Shown here: piece by piece, positions 14,178 through 22,221 of the stretch
Layout of the letters: each line of letters begins with the position of its first letter
Numbering within the stretch: position 1 is the first letter of the stretch
Origin: Bacteroides sp. UBA1317
GTDB taxonomy: Bacteria > Bacteroidota > Bacteroidia > Bacteroidales > Bacteroidaceae
Direction of reading: 5' to 3'
Length of the DNA stretch: 23,626 bases
Assembly (NCBI GenBank): GCA_002307035.1
Contig: DBTL01000133.1
Location: 1-23,626, forward strand
The notes under the pieces: model-generated
Database searches by the model: none
What the model was told of the DNA's origin: nothing
What the model saw: the letters and a program-made list of their open reading frames with translations, nothing else
Position numbers and translations under genes: made by a program

Positions 14178-15878
14178 TTATTGTATTTTATAAATGCCTA
14201 TGGACAAGGGAGGAACACTTAGTTGAAGCTTTTTCCCTTTCAGTTTTATTCTCTGTTCAGTATTGCCGCCTGTTGTTAAGAGAGGAGTCAGCTTGCGGAA
14301 AGAACGGGTGTAGCTTCTTTCCGTTTTGACAGTTCTACCCGAAGGATTGATACAGATTAATATACGTTCAGAGCCTTCTTTGCGTTCATATACCAAAGGG
14401 TATTTGTCGCTCCCTTCTTGCCAGAACTGTATTTCTCCACGACAAGCCAGAGCAGGGTGTTCTTTGCGGAGTTCCAGTAAACGGCGTACATAATTAAGCA
14501 GAGATAGTGAGTCTTTTTCTTCTTGTTCCACGTTAGGGCGGTTGGCACAAGTGTCAATCGGAAGATAATATTGTTTTATGGATGCAGTGGAGAAACCCGC
14601 TCCGGGAGAAGAATCCCATTGCATAGGAGTACGTGAGCCTGCACGATTGCCTTTGGACAGCATACTTCCTTCCTTGTTGGGTAATCCGTCGATAAACTTC
14701 ATTCCTATCTCATCACCGTAATAGATTAAAGGTACTCCCGGCAAGGTCAGGAAGAAAGCAAGTGAAGCTTTTAGTTGTTCCGGCGTATTACGTGGTCCGC
14801 AGTTTGCCCGCTGAAAATCATGATTGGCGGTTGGGATGCAGATGTGGCCTTTATCACCTATCACCTTGAGGCAATCATAAAGGTTATTGATGAATGGATC
14901 GGGATTGCCTACACCTTTCAGGTCAAAATAACAGGTATCTCGTCGGGAAGTGCCAACTTGGTTGAACATCATGCGATCATAGCCTGTGTTGCCAAAATGG
15001 ATGATAAAGTCCATCATAAAGCCTACTTTAATTGCCTTTTGTGGATTTCCCCATTCGGCGAGTAAGATTCCGTCAGGGTACAGGCTTTGAAAATGCTGAC
15101 GTACCTCGTGCCATAGTTCCGTTGTTCCTACTAATTGAGGATCATTCTTGACCAATGAACCGGCCATATCTACCCTGAAGCCGTCGCACCCCATTTGCAT
15201 CCAATAATCCATGATGTGTATTAATTCCTGGCGCATGGCCGTGGGGCCCGGGGCTGTAATCGGCTCTTCCCAAGGATGTGCAGGGTCGGGTTCTCCGTAG
15301 CCATAGTTCAGAGCCGGTTGGCAGTCGAAGTAATTTTTTCTGTATGTTCCGTTGCGCTCAAATTTGCCGGCAACGAATTTCTCCGGTCGGATAGTCGAAT
15401 CGTTCGTCCATATATACCGATTACTATACGGATTCTGTTCTTTGCGTTGAGAGTACTTGAACCAAGGAGATTGATCTGAGCTGTGTCCTGCCACAAGATC
15501 GAGGATAACTCTCATGTTTCGTTGATGAGCTTCTTCAAATAATCTGCGTAAGTCATCGTTGGTCCCGTAGCGGGGAGCTACACGATAAAAGTCGATTATA
15601 TCATAGCCGGCATCCATAAAAGCCGAATGAAAGCAAGGGTTTAACCATACGGTGTTGCAACCAATAGATTTCACATAATCTAACCGATTGATGACTCCTT
15701 GTATATCTCCGATGCCGTCGCCATTTGTATCTTGAAAACTTTGTGGGTAAATTTGGTAAAACACAGCTTTCTCTATCCATGTTGGTAGGCTAAATTTGGT
15801 CTCTTGTGCCTGAAGAGAAGAATAGGCATTGAGCGAAAGGAAAGAGGCAATAATAAGCTGCAGAAAGTATTTCTTCAT
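14178..15878 (-). CDS. Secreted GH13 alpha-glucoside-active enzyme
   Basis: A 566-residue GH13 protein with a signal peptide (about 1-25, ending SLQAQ) and no lipobox, so probably periplasmic. The conserved regions are visible: region I DLVAGHSSD (D127, H132, with Gly131 where Asn is usual), region II GFRVDMA with nucleophile D237, region III LLAEWGN with acid/base E275, and region IV IPTANHD with D354. The N-terminal AVFYQIYPQSF and later YYGDEIGM and GSRTPMQWD resemble exo-acting oligosaccharide enzymes (alpha-glucosidase and trehalose-synthase-like subfamilies) rather than endo-amylases. Retaining hydrolysis of short alpha-glucosides is the likely reaction; the linkage is not readable. It sits 147 bases after susD, separated by two hairpins, and 5 bases before GH65. 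Confidence 0.9.
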   Translation of the reverse strand: MKKYFLQLIIASFLSLNAYSSLQAQETKFSLPTWIEKAVFYQIYPQSFQDTNGDGIGDIQGVINRLDYVKSIGCNTVWLNPCFHSAFMDAGYDIIDFYRVAPRYGTNDDLRRLFEEAHQRNMRVILDLVAGHSSDQSPWFKYSQRKEQNPYSNRYIWTNDSTIRPEKFVAGKFERNGTYRKNYFDCQPALNYGYGEPDPAHPWEEPITAPGPTAMRQELIHIMDYWMQMGCDGFRVDMAGSLVKNDPQLVGTTELWHEVRQHFQSLYPDGILLAEWGNPQKAIKVGFMMDFIIHFGNTGYDRMMFNQVGTSRRDTCYFDLKGVGNPDPFINNLYDCLKVIGDKGHICIPTANHDFQRANCGPRNTPEQLKASLAFFLTLPGVPLIYYGDEIGMKFIDGLPNKEGSMLSKGNRAGSRTPMQWDSSPGAGFSTASIKQYYLPIDTCANRPNVEQEEKDSLSLLNYVRRLLELRKEHPALACRGEIQFWQEGSDKYPLVYERKEGSERILICINPSGRTVKTERSYTRSFRKLTPLLTTGGNTEQRIKLKGKKLQLSVPPLSIGIYKIQ

Positions 15879-15897
15879 GTTATTCGATCTATTTTGC

Positions 15898-15922
15898 TTT
15901 CACAATCCCAAAGGTTGTGAAA
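15898..15922 (-). repeat. Hairpin upstream of the GH13 start
   Basis: TTTCACAA (15898-15905) and TTGTGAAA (15915-15922) are perfect 8-base arms with a 9-base loop, about 20 bases before the GH13 ATG. On the minus strand the loop carries AACCTTTG (7/8 to a -7 box), with CTTG 20 bases further upstream as a possible -33 box, so a weak internal promoter is conceivable. Confidence 0.45.
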
Positions 15923-15937
15923 AAGATTTGAGACTGC

Positions 15938-15981
15938 AAGGAAAGGCTGGTTAAAAAGGCTTTTTTAAACCAGCCTTCCTT
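15938..15981 (-). repeat. Strong stem-loop in the susD-GH13 gap
   Basis: AAGGCTGGTT (15943-15952) pairs with AACCAGCCTT (15968-15977). It is extended outward by AAGG/CCTT across a single bulged base and inward by four A-T pairs, so nearly the whole 44 bases fold. No U-tract follows on the minus strand, so it is better explained as a processing or mRNA-stability element, or a partial terminator, that sets susCD expression apart from the enzymes. Confidence 0.6.
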
Positions 15982-16025
15982 GACGTCTGCTCTCTTTTAC
16001 TTAAACATAATTATAACTGTGCCTT

Positions 16026-17591
16026 TTATTCGTATTCAGGATTTTGATCCAGGTTCGAATTAGCTTCCTTGGCACTGATGGGAATAGGAAGCAGAATCTT
16101 ATAGGCTTCTGAAGCAGGTTTTTCATATCGTGCTTCAGAGTAACGATTGAATCTCACCATGTCATTACGTCGTGAAGGGCCATCCCAATAGAACTCATAT
16201 CCGCGTTCATTGTATATTTTTTCCAGATTGAGATCCTCTTTTTGATATGTGGCAACGTTTCTTTTACTTCTTAACGTGTTAATATCTGCTAATGCTCCGT
16301 CAATATCTCCCGAACGGTATTTAGCTTCTGCCCTCATCAGGTAAATATCAGCCAATCTGTAGTATTGGAAATCATTTTCACTGTTGCTACCATACGTTGA
16401 CGTTGGATCAGGAGCATATTTAACTACACGTGCTCCTTGAGCTTCCGACGAATTTTGAATGCTAAACTCGGGTGTGAAGATTAGTTTTGCTCCGGTTCGG
16501 GTCAATAGTTCTGCACCACTGGCTGAATATTGCTGCCCAACGAGGATACCCAGATTGAAACCTACCTGACTTTTTAGGCGATTGTCCTGATAGCGAGGGT
16601 CGGTAGTATCCCATGTATTGAGGAATGTAGGTGTAGTGCAACAGCCATTCCACATACTGAAATTTCCAAACTTTTGGTTGTAATGCAACGTGATGTTAAG
16701 CCACGGAATACCTTTTAAGCCTACGCTATTGTTGAATATAATAGGTAAGATAGTTTCTGTCTGATCCGAATATGTTTCATTATAAGCTAAGTATAGCTTC
16801 CAAAAATCATCGGCCAGCGTATATTTTCCAGAGTTGATAATGCTATCGCATTGTGCAATAGTTTCTGCCCACTTGCTTTGTCCATCGCTGAAGGTAGGAG
16901 CCGTACCGGTGTATACTTGGTAATTCAGATAGACTTTAGCCAAAAGAGTTTGGGCAGCAGCTTTGGTGATTCTTCCGTAAGGTACATCCCCTTTCTCCTT
17001 CAAGAGAGGAATAATGGCTTTTAATTCATCCACTATTCTGGTCAAAGCTTCTTCTCTGCTTAGTATCGTGGGTAGAACGGAATAATCTGTTTCAGTATAT
17101 TCACGCATAGGGAAATGTCCGAAGCAATCCATCAGATGATACATGCATAACGCTCTGATAAACAGGGTTTCATTCACATAGTTCTTTATCTCATCGGTTT
17201 GTTCCAACTTGGTAAGATATTGCAATGCCACGTTGCATTTTGTTATTCCCAGCATGAAGCTGTTCCATGTATTTTTGATATAACCGTTTTTGCTGGTGTA
17301 CTCATGCGTAAACAATGTTCGGTAGTCAGCATTGTTCCAATCGGTTCCCCGCGTGGGGAAAGCGAGTTCGTCTGTTACACTCTCCAGCACCAACCACACA
17401 CCACTTCGACTTTGCAAATCTCTTAAGTAAGCGTATGCAGGAGCAACGATCATTTTTGCATTCTGACTGTCAGAGATGACTTGCGAACTATCTTGTTCAT
17501 TCAAAATATCTTCTTTCAAATCTGTACAGCCGACCATAAAAATGCTGATAAGAGCTGTATATAGTATAATTGCTATTTTTTTCATACTCAT
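16026..17591 (-). CDS. SusD-like (RagB/SusD) glycan-binding surface lipoprotein
   Basis: A 521-residue outer-membrane lipoprotein that caps the SusC transporter and binds the incoming glycan at the cell surface. The lipobox is FMVGC with the lipidated Cys at residue 22, followed by an acidic stretch (TDLKED) as in surface-exported Bacteroides lipoproteins. SusD features include the N-terminal NAKMIVAPAYAYLRDL region, the TPR-like helical repeats (GRITKAAAQTLLAKVYLNYQ), the YYRLADIYLMRAEAKYRSGD helix pair near 410-432, and a terminal LLPIPISAKEANSN block. It starts 14 bases after the susC stop. Two in-frame Met codons (1 and 3) could serve as start; this does not affect the signal. Ligand presumed to be the alpha-glucoside cut by the GH13 and GH65 enzymes. 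Confidence 0.95.
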   Translation of the reverse strand: MSMKKIAIILYTALISIFMVGCTDLKEDILNEQDSSQVISDSQNAKMIVAPAYAYLRDLQSRSGVWLVLESVTDELAFPTRGTDWNNADYRTLFTHEYTSKNGYIKNTWNSFMLGITKCNVALQYLTKLEQTDEIKNYVNETLFIRALCMYHLMDCFGHFPMREYTETDYSVLPTILSREEALTRIVDELKAIIPLLKEKGDVPYGRITKAAAQTLLAKVYLNYQVYTGTAPTFSDGQSKWAETIAQCDSIINSGKYTLADDFWKLYLAYNETYSDQTETILPIIFNNSVGLKGIPWLNITLHYNQKFGNFSMWNGCCTTPTFLNTWDTTDPRYQDNRLKSQVGFNLGILVGQQYSASGAELLTRTGAKLIFTPEFSIQNSSEAQGARVVKYAPDPTSTYGSNSENDFQYYRLADIYLMRAEAKYRSGDIDGALADINTLRSKRNVATYQKEDLNLEKIYNERGYEFYWDGPSRRNDMVRFNRYSEARYEKPASEAYKILLPIPISAKEANSNLDQNPEYE

Positions 17592-17605
17592 TTCTTTATT
17601 AATTG

Positions 17606-20600
17606 TTAGAAGTCTACAGAGACGCCAAAGCTATAGCTGCGTGCCATCGGGTAATTGGTCCAACCGATGCCTAGTGCCGGCACTCCGTTACTTGTTCTAC
17701 TGGAGTTCACTTCAGGGTCATATCCTGAATAACCTGTAATAACAAAGAGGTTATTTCCGGTTAATGAGAAGCGTAAGTTGCTTATCCATTTTTTGCTTTT
17801 CAGTGGCACAGTGTATCCCAGAGTGGCGCTGCTCAATCTCAGATATGATCCGTCTTCAATGTAACGACTGGAGTAGTCGAGTACGTTGTCAAACGATTCA
17901 TTAGACTTTGTGGCGTGAACGGTGGTGTTGCTTCCCTTTGAAAACATGCTGAGGTTGTCAATCACATTAGCCAAATTGTTATAAATGTCGTTGCCTACCA
18001 CACTGTTGAAGTACAAGTTCAGGTCGAAGTTTTTCCAAGCTACTGTTGTGTTTAGGTTTAGAGAGAAGTCCGGTTGTGCATTACCTATACGTTTTTCAAC
18101 CTTCTTTCCATCCTCGTCTAACTCATACAAGCTTTTGCCGTTTTCGTCGAAACCTAGGAAGTTATATCCCCAGAATGTACCTATCGGATAGCCACTTTTG
18201 ATAATTTGTGAAGAGAATCCGGTGATGCCGGGGCCACTCGGATTTCCCGTGGTGATGGATGACATAGGCAGATTCTTTACTTCATTTTTGATGGATGAGA
18301 AGTTTACTCCTGCATTCCATCTCCAGTCCTTACTATCTATGATTACTCCGTTTAGGCCTATTTCTATACCTTTATTTACAATCTTCATATCAGGAACGTT
18401 GCTCCACACTTGTGTTGTTGGTGCGGGAGAGATGGAATATACTTGCAAAAGCACATCTTTCGTGGTTTTAGAGAATAAGTCAATTGTTCCGCTCAGACGA
18501 TTTTTAAAGATAGCGAAATCTATGCCGACATTAGCTTGTTCCGTACGTTCCCATTTCAAATCAGGGTTGGGTGTTCTGGTCAGAGTGATACCTTGCACAA
18601 CCGTGGTTCCACCATCAAGTATAGCACCGTCGGTACTTCCCAGCATGATCTGTGAAATTTTGTTGGGTATTTCCTGATTACCGGTGATACCCCAACTGAG
18701 GCGTAGTTTGAGGTTATCGAAGAAATTCATCTTCTTGATGAACTGCTCTTCACTCATGCGCCATGCAAAGGCTGCCGAAGGGAAGAAGCCGTACTTGTTG
18801 TTATCTCCAAACTTCGTAGAACCATCCACGCGGAAATTGGCCGTGAGCAAATATTTATCCATTAAGTTGTAATTTGCACGCCCGAAGAAAGATTGCAATT
18901 CATTCACCGTAATGTCCGATAAACCAGTGATGGAAGTACTATTTCCAAAAGAAAGATCATACAAATAATCTATATTGTCAATGTCGAACCCATCTTCGGA
19001 GAAGCTGTACCAATAGTTGCGGAATCTTTGATAAGAATGACCTGCAAGCAAGTTAAAATGGTGATCTTGTTTGATATCAAAGTTGTACGTCAGGTAATTT
19101 TCTACCAAGTAATTGCCGGCTTCCACATTATTAATATCTACTGTGCCCTTATCCGTCATGTAGATTAATTCTTTATCCTGAGTCACCTTCCTGCTCGCTT
19201 TCGTCTGATCGAAAGCAACATTCATCTTATATTTCAGGTTTTTCCAGATATCCAATGTTCCTGTAATGTTCGCCAGGATTCTGTCCGTTTGCGTATTATC
19301 GTTTGTCAGATTAATCATCGCCACAGGATTTCTCACATCCTTGCTTTTCTGATAATATGTTCCATCCTCGTTGTAAATAGGGTAGGTGGGGTTCACTTTC
19401 AAGGCAGTCAACAGTAAGTCACCTTCGTATCCACCTGATTCACCCAGTGGTGCCCGTTGATCTTTGGTTCGGGTAGCCATTAAACTTGCTTCGATAAGCA
19501 AACGGTTGTTCAATGCCTTCTGACTGAGGTAGAAGCGTCCGGTATACTTCTTCATTCCGGTTTTCAGGATGATCCCCTCTTGATCTTGATAACCCAATGA
19601 GACACGATAATTGCTGTTTTTACTTCCACCGCTGATAGCTAAGTTGTGACTTTGCGACACTGCCGTACGAAAGATCTCATCCTGCCAGTTTGTATTTGCC
19701 TTGCCATCATCAATCGTTACTCCTTTTTCTGTGGCAAATGCCCTATACTGATCGGCTGAAAGTACCTCGTACTGGCTAGGTAATTCCGAAACACTTGCAT
19801 AACCCGAATAAGAGATTTTGCTTTGCCCTTCCGCTCCTTTTTTTGTAGTAACCATGATTACACCGTTGGCACCACGAGCACCATAAATGGCTGTAGCCGA
19901 AGCATCTTTCAAAATATCTATCGATTCAATATCATCAGGATTTAAGAAGTTCAACGGATTCTTTTTTCCCGTACTTCCTATGCCTGCAATGCTCGCACCC
20001 GAAGGTTGCTGATCTTCCGATGCATCCAGTGGCACACCATCTACCACATAAAGCGGATCTTGTCCCGAACGGATAGAGTTGGAGCCACGAACACGTACGG
20101 TAACACCGCCACCGGGTTCACCACCATTATTGGTAATGTTTACACCAGCTACGCGCCCTTGGATGAGTTGTGAAGGAGAGCTGACCAATCCGGTATTGAA
20201 ATCTTTTGCTTTCACACCCGACACAGAACCGGTAAGGTCACTTTTCTTCATTGTTCCGTAGCCGACAACCACTACTTCATTAAGCACTTCGGCATCACTT
20301 GTCATCTGTACCTTCATTTGCGCTTGCGCTTTTAGTTCCAAACGCTTGTAGCCTACATAAGAAAACACTAGGGATTTGCCGGCAGGTGCAGTTAGAGAGT
20401 ACTTGCCTTCAGTATCCGTGATGGTACCAGTCGATTCTCCTTTCACTTGTACATTGACACCAATAAGAACTTCGCCGTTTTCATCGGAAACAATTCCCGA
20501 TGCAGTCGTTCTTTTTGCGCTTTGAGTCTGCTGTTCAGCAGCCGGTATGATAAGTACTTGTCTGTCCGACACTTCGTATGTCAATGAAGTGCCTTTTAAT

Positions 20601-20908
20601 AATAGCGACATCACCTCGTTTATTGAAGTAGAAGTGATGTTTAAAGTTACGGTTCTGTTGAGGTTAACGCTTTCGCTATTGTATACAAAGATAAATTTAC
20701 TCTGTTTCTCAATCAGAGTCAACACCTCTCGTATCGGTTTATTGGTTACATTGATTATTATGTCTCCGGTTTTCGTCACTGTTGCCGGGTCATTATTGGC
20801 GTATGTCGGTTGTACCGTTACGCCTAGGAAAAACAAAATATAACTCGTAAGCATCAGCTTATTACAGAGAAATTTTGTATACTTGCAGAGATAATGTCTT
20901 TTATTCAT
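17606..20908 (-). CDS. SusC-like TonB-dependent transporter/transducer with STN signalling domain
   Basis: An 1100-residue outer-membrane importer that moves glycan fragments into the periplasm using TonB energy. Parts in order: signal peptide (to about 38), STN (secretin/TonB short N-terminal) domain at 48-121, carboxypeptidase-regulatory-like domain at 137-205, TonB-box region around 208-217 (EVLNEVVVVGYG), plug with SGASIAGIGSTGKKNPLNF and DPLYVVDGVPL, and a beta-barrel ending YSFGVSVDF. The STN domain is absent from plain SusC proteins and marks a transducer that touches a FecR anti-sigma factor in the periplasm. That matches the anti-sigma gene 113 bases upstream. It is followed by susD after 14 bases. 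Function as a transporter/transducer is firm; the sugar is inferred from the neighbouring enzymes. Confidence 0.96.
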   Translation of the reverse strand: MNKRHYLCKYTKFLCNKLMLTSYILFFLGVTVQPTYANNDPATVTKTGDIIINVTNKPIREVLTLIEKQSKFIFVYNSESVNLNRTVTLNITSTSINEVMSLLLKGTSLTYEVSDRQVLIIPAAEQQTQSAKRTTASGIVSDENGEVLIGVNVQVKGESTGTITDTEGKYSLTAPAGKSLVFSYVGYKRLELKAQAQMKVQMTSDAEVLNEVVVVGYGTMKKSDLTGSVSGVKAKDFNTGLVSSPSQLIQGRVAGVNITNNGGEPGGGVTVRVRGSNSIRSGQDPLYVVDGVPLDASEDQQPSGASIAGIGSTGKKNPLNFLNPDDIESIDILKDASATAIYGARGANGVIMVTTKKGAEGQSKISYSGYASVSELPSQYEVLSADQYRAFATEKGVTIDDGKANTNWQDEIFRTAVSQSHNLAISGGSKNSNYRVSLGYQDQEGIILKTGMKKYTGRFYLSQKALNNRLLIEASLMATRTKDQRAPLGESGGYEGDLLLTALKVNPTYPIYNEDGTYYQKSKDVRNPVAMINLTNDNTQTDRILANITGTLDIWKNLKYKMNVAFDQTKASRKVTQDKELIYMTDKGTVDINNVEAGNYLVENYLTYNFDIKQDHHFNLLAGHSYQRFRNYWYSFSEDGFDIDNIDYLYDLSFGNSTSITGLSDITVNELQSFFGRANYNLMDKYLLTANFRVDGSTKFGDNNKYGFFPSAAFAWRMSEEQFIKKMNFFDNLKLRLSWGITGNQEIPNKISQIMLGSTDGAILDGGTTVVQGITLTRTPNPDLKWERTEQANVGIDFAIFKNRLSGTIDLFSKTTKDVLLQVYSISPAPTTQVWSNVPDMKIVNKGIEIGLNGVIIDSKDWRWNAGVNFSSIKNEVKNLPMSSITTGNPSGPGITGFSSQIIKSGYPIGTFWGYNFLGFDENGKSLYELDEDGKKVEKRIGNAQPDFSLNLNTTVAWKNFDLNLYFNSVVGNDIYNNLANVIDNLSMFSKGSNTTVHATKSNESFDNVLDYSSRYIEDGSYLRLSSATLGYTVPLKSKKWISNLRFSLTGNNLFVITGYSGYDPEVNSSRTSNGVPALGIGWTNYPMARSYSFGVSVDF

Positions 20909-20927
20909 TATTGATAGATTTTGGTTA

Positions 20928-20990
20928 TTAAAACTTTTAGTATCAAAGTCTTGGGCTGGGAAATATTCGCACTATTTTCCAGCCTTTTTT
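20928..20990 (+). ncRNA. Candidate antisense small RNA across the susC leader
   Basis: Proposed from the plus-strand terminator at 20954-20990 in the gap between anti-sigma and susC, where no plus-strand gene exists. An antisense RNA class over susC leaders has been reported in Bacteroides PULs (DonS of B. fragilis). A possible -7 box TAGATTTT (20915-20922, 7/8) would give an RNA of ~63 bases; another at 20878-20885 (TATACTTG, 7/8) would give ~95 bases and cover the susC start codon. No good -33 box is seen for either, so the 5' end is a guess. Confidence 0.35.
20954..20990 (+). terminator. Intrinsic terminator on the strand opposite to susC
   Basis: GGCTGGGAAATA (20954-20965) pairs with TATTTTCCAGCC (20973-20984) over a 7-base loop and is followed by TTTTTTCTTTT. 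The one G-T pair (20960/20978) is stable only in plus-strand RNA; on the minus strand it becomes an A-C mismatch. The T-run is also only on the plus strand. Both facts orient the terminator rightward, against susC. Confidence 0.65.
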
Positions 20991-21021
20991 CTTTTGGAAT
21001 ATATACTTTCTATGTCATAGG

Positions 21022-22104
21022 CTAATGTTCTTTAAGGTTTGTTTTTTCGATTTTTATTGTTTTTCGGTTATTCTCTATTTTTATAGGAGCTATCTTTGAG
21101 AGGTTCTCTAGTATTTCATTCAGAGACACACTGACATCAAGTTTCCCGGTGATGTGGATACTTTGAAGCTCGTTCCAGTTGTAGTTGAAACTTACATTGT
21201 AATATCCTTCAATGGTTTTAAGTACTTCACCCAAAGATTGATTTTGTATAATCAGAAGATTTTCTTTCCAACTAACCATCGGTGTAGCATCTACGTTGCT
21301 AAGTAAGGATGCTTTCGACGTAGAACTGTTGTACGTATATTTTTGGTTGGGAGATATCGTAACTGCTTTTCCTTTTTGAGGAGTAATTTGTACGGAGCCT
21401 TTTACCAATACCACCGACTGTTCCTGACTGTGTGGATAGGCCACCACCAAGAATTCTGTACCAAGTACACATATCTCCATTGTATTGGTTTGAGTGATAA
21501 ATTGCTGATGTTCGTTATGGCTGATCTGCATATAAGCCTCACCCTCCAGTTTTACTTCTCGTTTCTTCTCTGTAAAATGTAGTGGAAAGATAAGTTTGGA
21601 TTGTGCCCGCAAGGTTATCTTTGATTTATCTGCGAGAATAACCTGCGCACGTTTTCCCTTGGGCACGGCCAGTTGCATGTACGTTCCTTTTCCCGATGGA
21701 ACGGATAGTTTGAACGATGCGCCATCTGGTGAACTAACCTCTACTTGGTTGGTAGACGGCAAACAGTGAATTTCCACTTGTTCACCCAACTCTATTTGTT
21801 GATTTTCTATATAAAGTTGGGTTGACTTCAGCGTATCTACATTTACCATTTCCGAAAGGCGGGTATACGGATTGCTGGTGAAAGGTGAATTGAATAGTAA
21901 TACCCAGCTCCCTATTGCCACTATGGCAATGGAAGCTGCAACATACCATGTAGATCGCTGCATATATCGAGGAATATGCCGGGTACGTCGGTCAATGTTT
22001 GCCCACATCTTTTCCTTCTCTTTGCTACTTAGAATAGGTTCGCCTTCCTTAAGTATACGCTGAGATGTTTCTGAAAAAACGGGTATTTCTTTCTCCTTTT
22101 CCAT
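21022..22104 (-). CDS. FecR-type transmembrane anti-sigma factor
   Basis: The 360-residue product has a cytoplasmic part (1-50) that would hold the sigma factor, one transmembrane helix (52-71, STWYVAASIAIVAIGSWVLL), a FecR periplasmic domain (about 145-240, with VPKGKRAQVILADKSKITL and VKLEGEAYMQI), and a C-terminal DUF4974-type domain (284-354). The C-terminal domain resembles the STN domain of the adjacent SusC in pattern (SLGEVLKTIEGYYNVSFNY against PIREVLTLIEKQSKFIFVY). It senses SusC occupancy and releases the ECF sigma factor. Its cognate is expected next door, but the gene upstream is an unrelated radical SAM protein; the only sigma gene in the window is 9 kb away at the other end of the PUL. 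No clear promoter was seen in the 117 bases upstream (best -7: TAGCCTTG at 22144-22151, 7/8). Confidence 0.93.
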   Translation of the reverse strand: MEKEKEIPVFSETSQRILKEGEPILSSKEKEKMWANIDRRTRHIPRYMQRSTWYVAASIAIVAIGSWVLLFNSPFTSNPYTRLSEMVNVDTLKSTQLYIENQQIELGEQVEIHCLPSTNQVEVSSPDGASFKLSVPSGKGTYMQLAVPKGKRAQVILADKSKITLRAQSKLIFPLHFTEKKREVKLEGEAYMQISHNEHQQFITQTNTMEICVLGTEFLVVAYPHSQEQSVVLVKGSVQITPQKGKAVTISPNQKYTYNSSTSKASLLSNVDATPMVSWKENLLIIQNQSLGEVLKTIEGYYNVSFNYNWNELQSIHITGKLDVSVSLNEILENLSKIAPIKIENNRKTIKIEKTNLKEH

Positions 22105-22221
22105 AGATGTGAATGTATTAAAACAGGTTCTTTATACCCTATACAAGGCTACCTCTTCTTTTGTACTCACCGGAGAAAGTTTTTTTTAGTTTATGGAAGA
22201 AAAATAAAGCTTTGAGTGTTT

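Noticed and set aside
18198..18677. 159-residue plus-strand ORF inside susC
   Set aside because: Antisense shadow of a conserved SusC barrel region, no start signal or family pattern.
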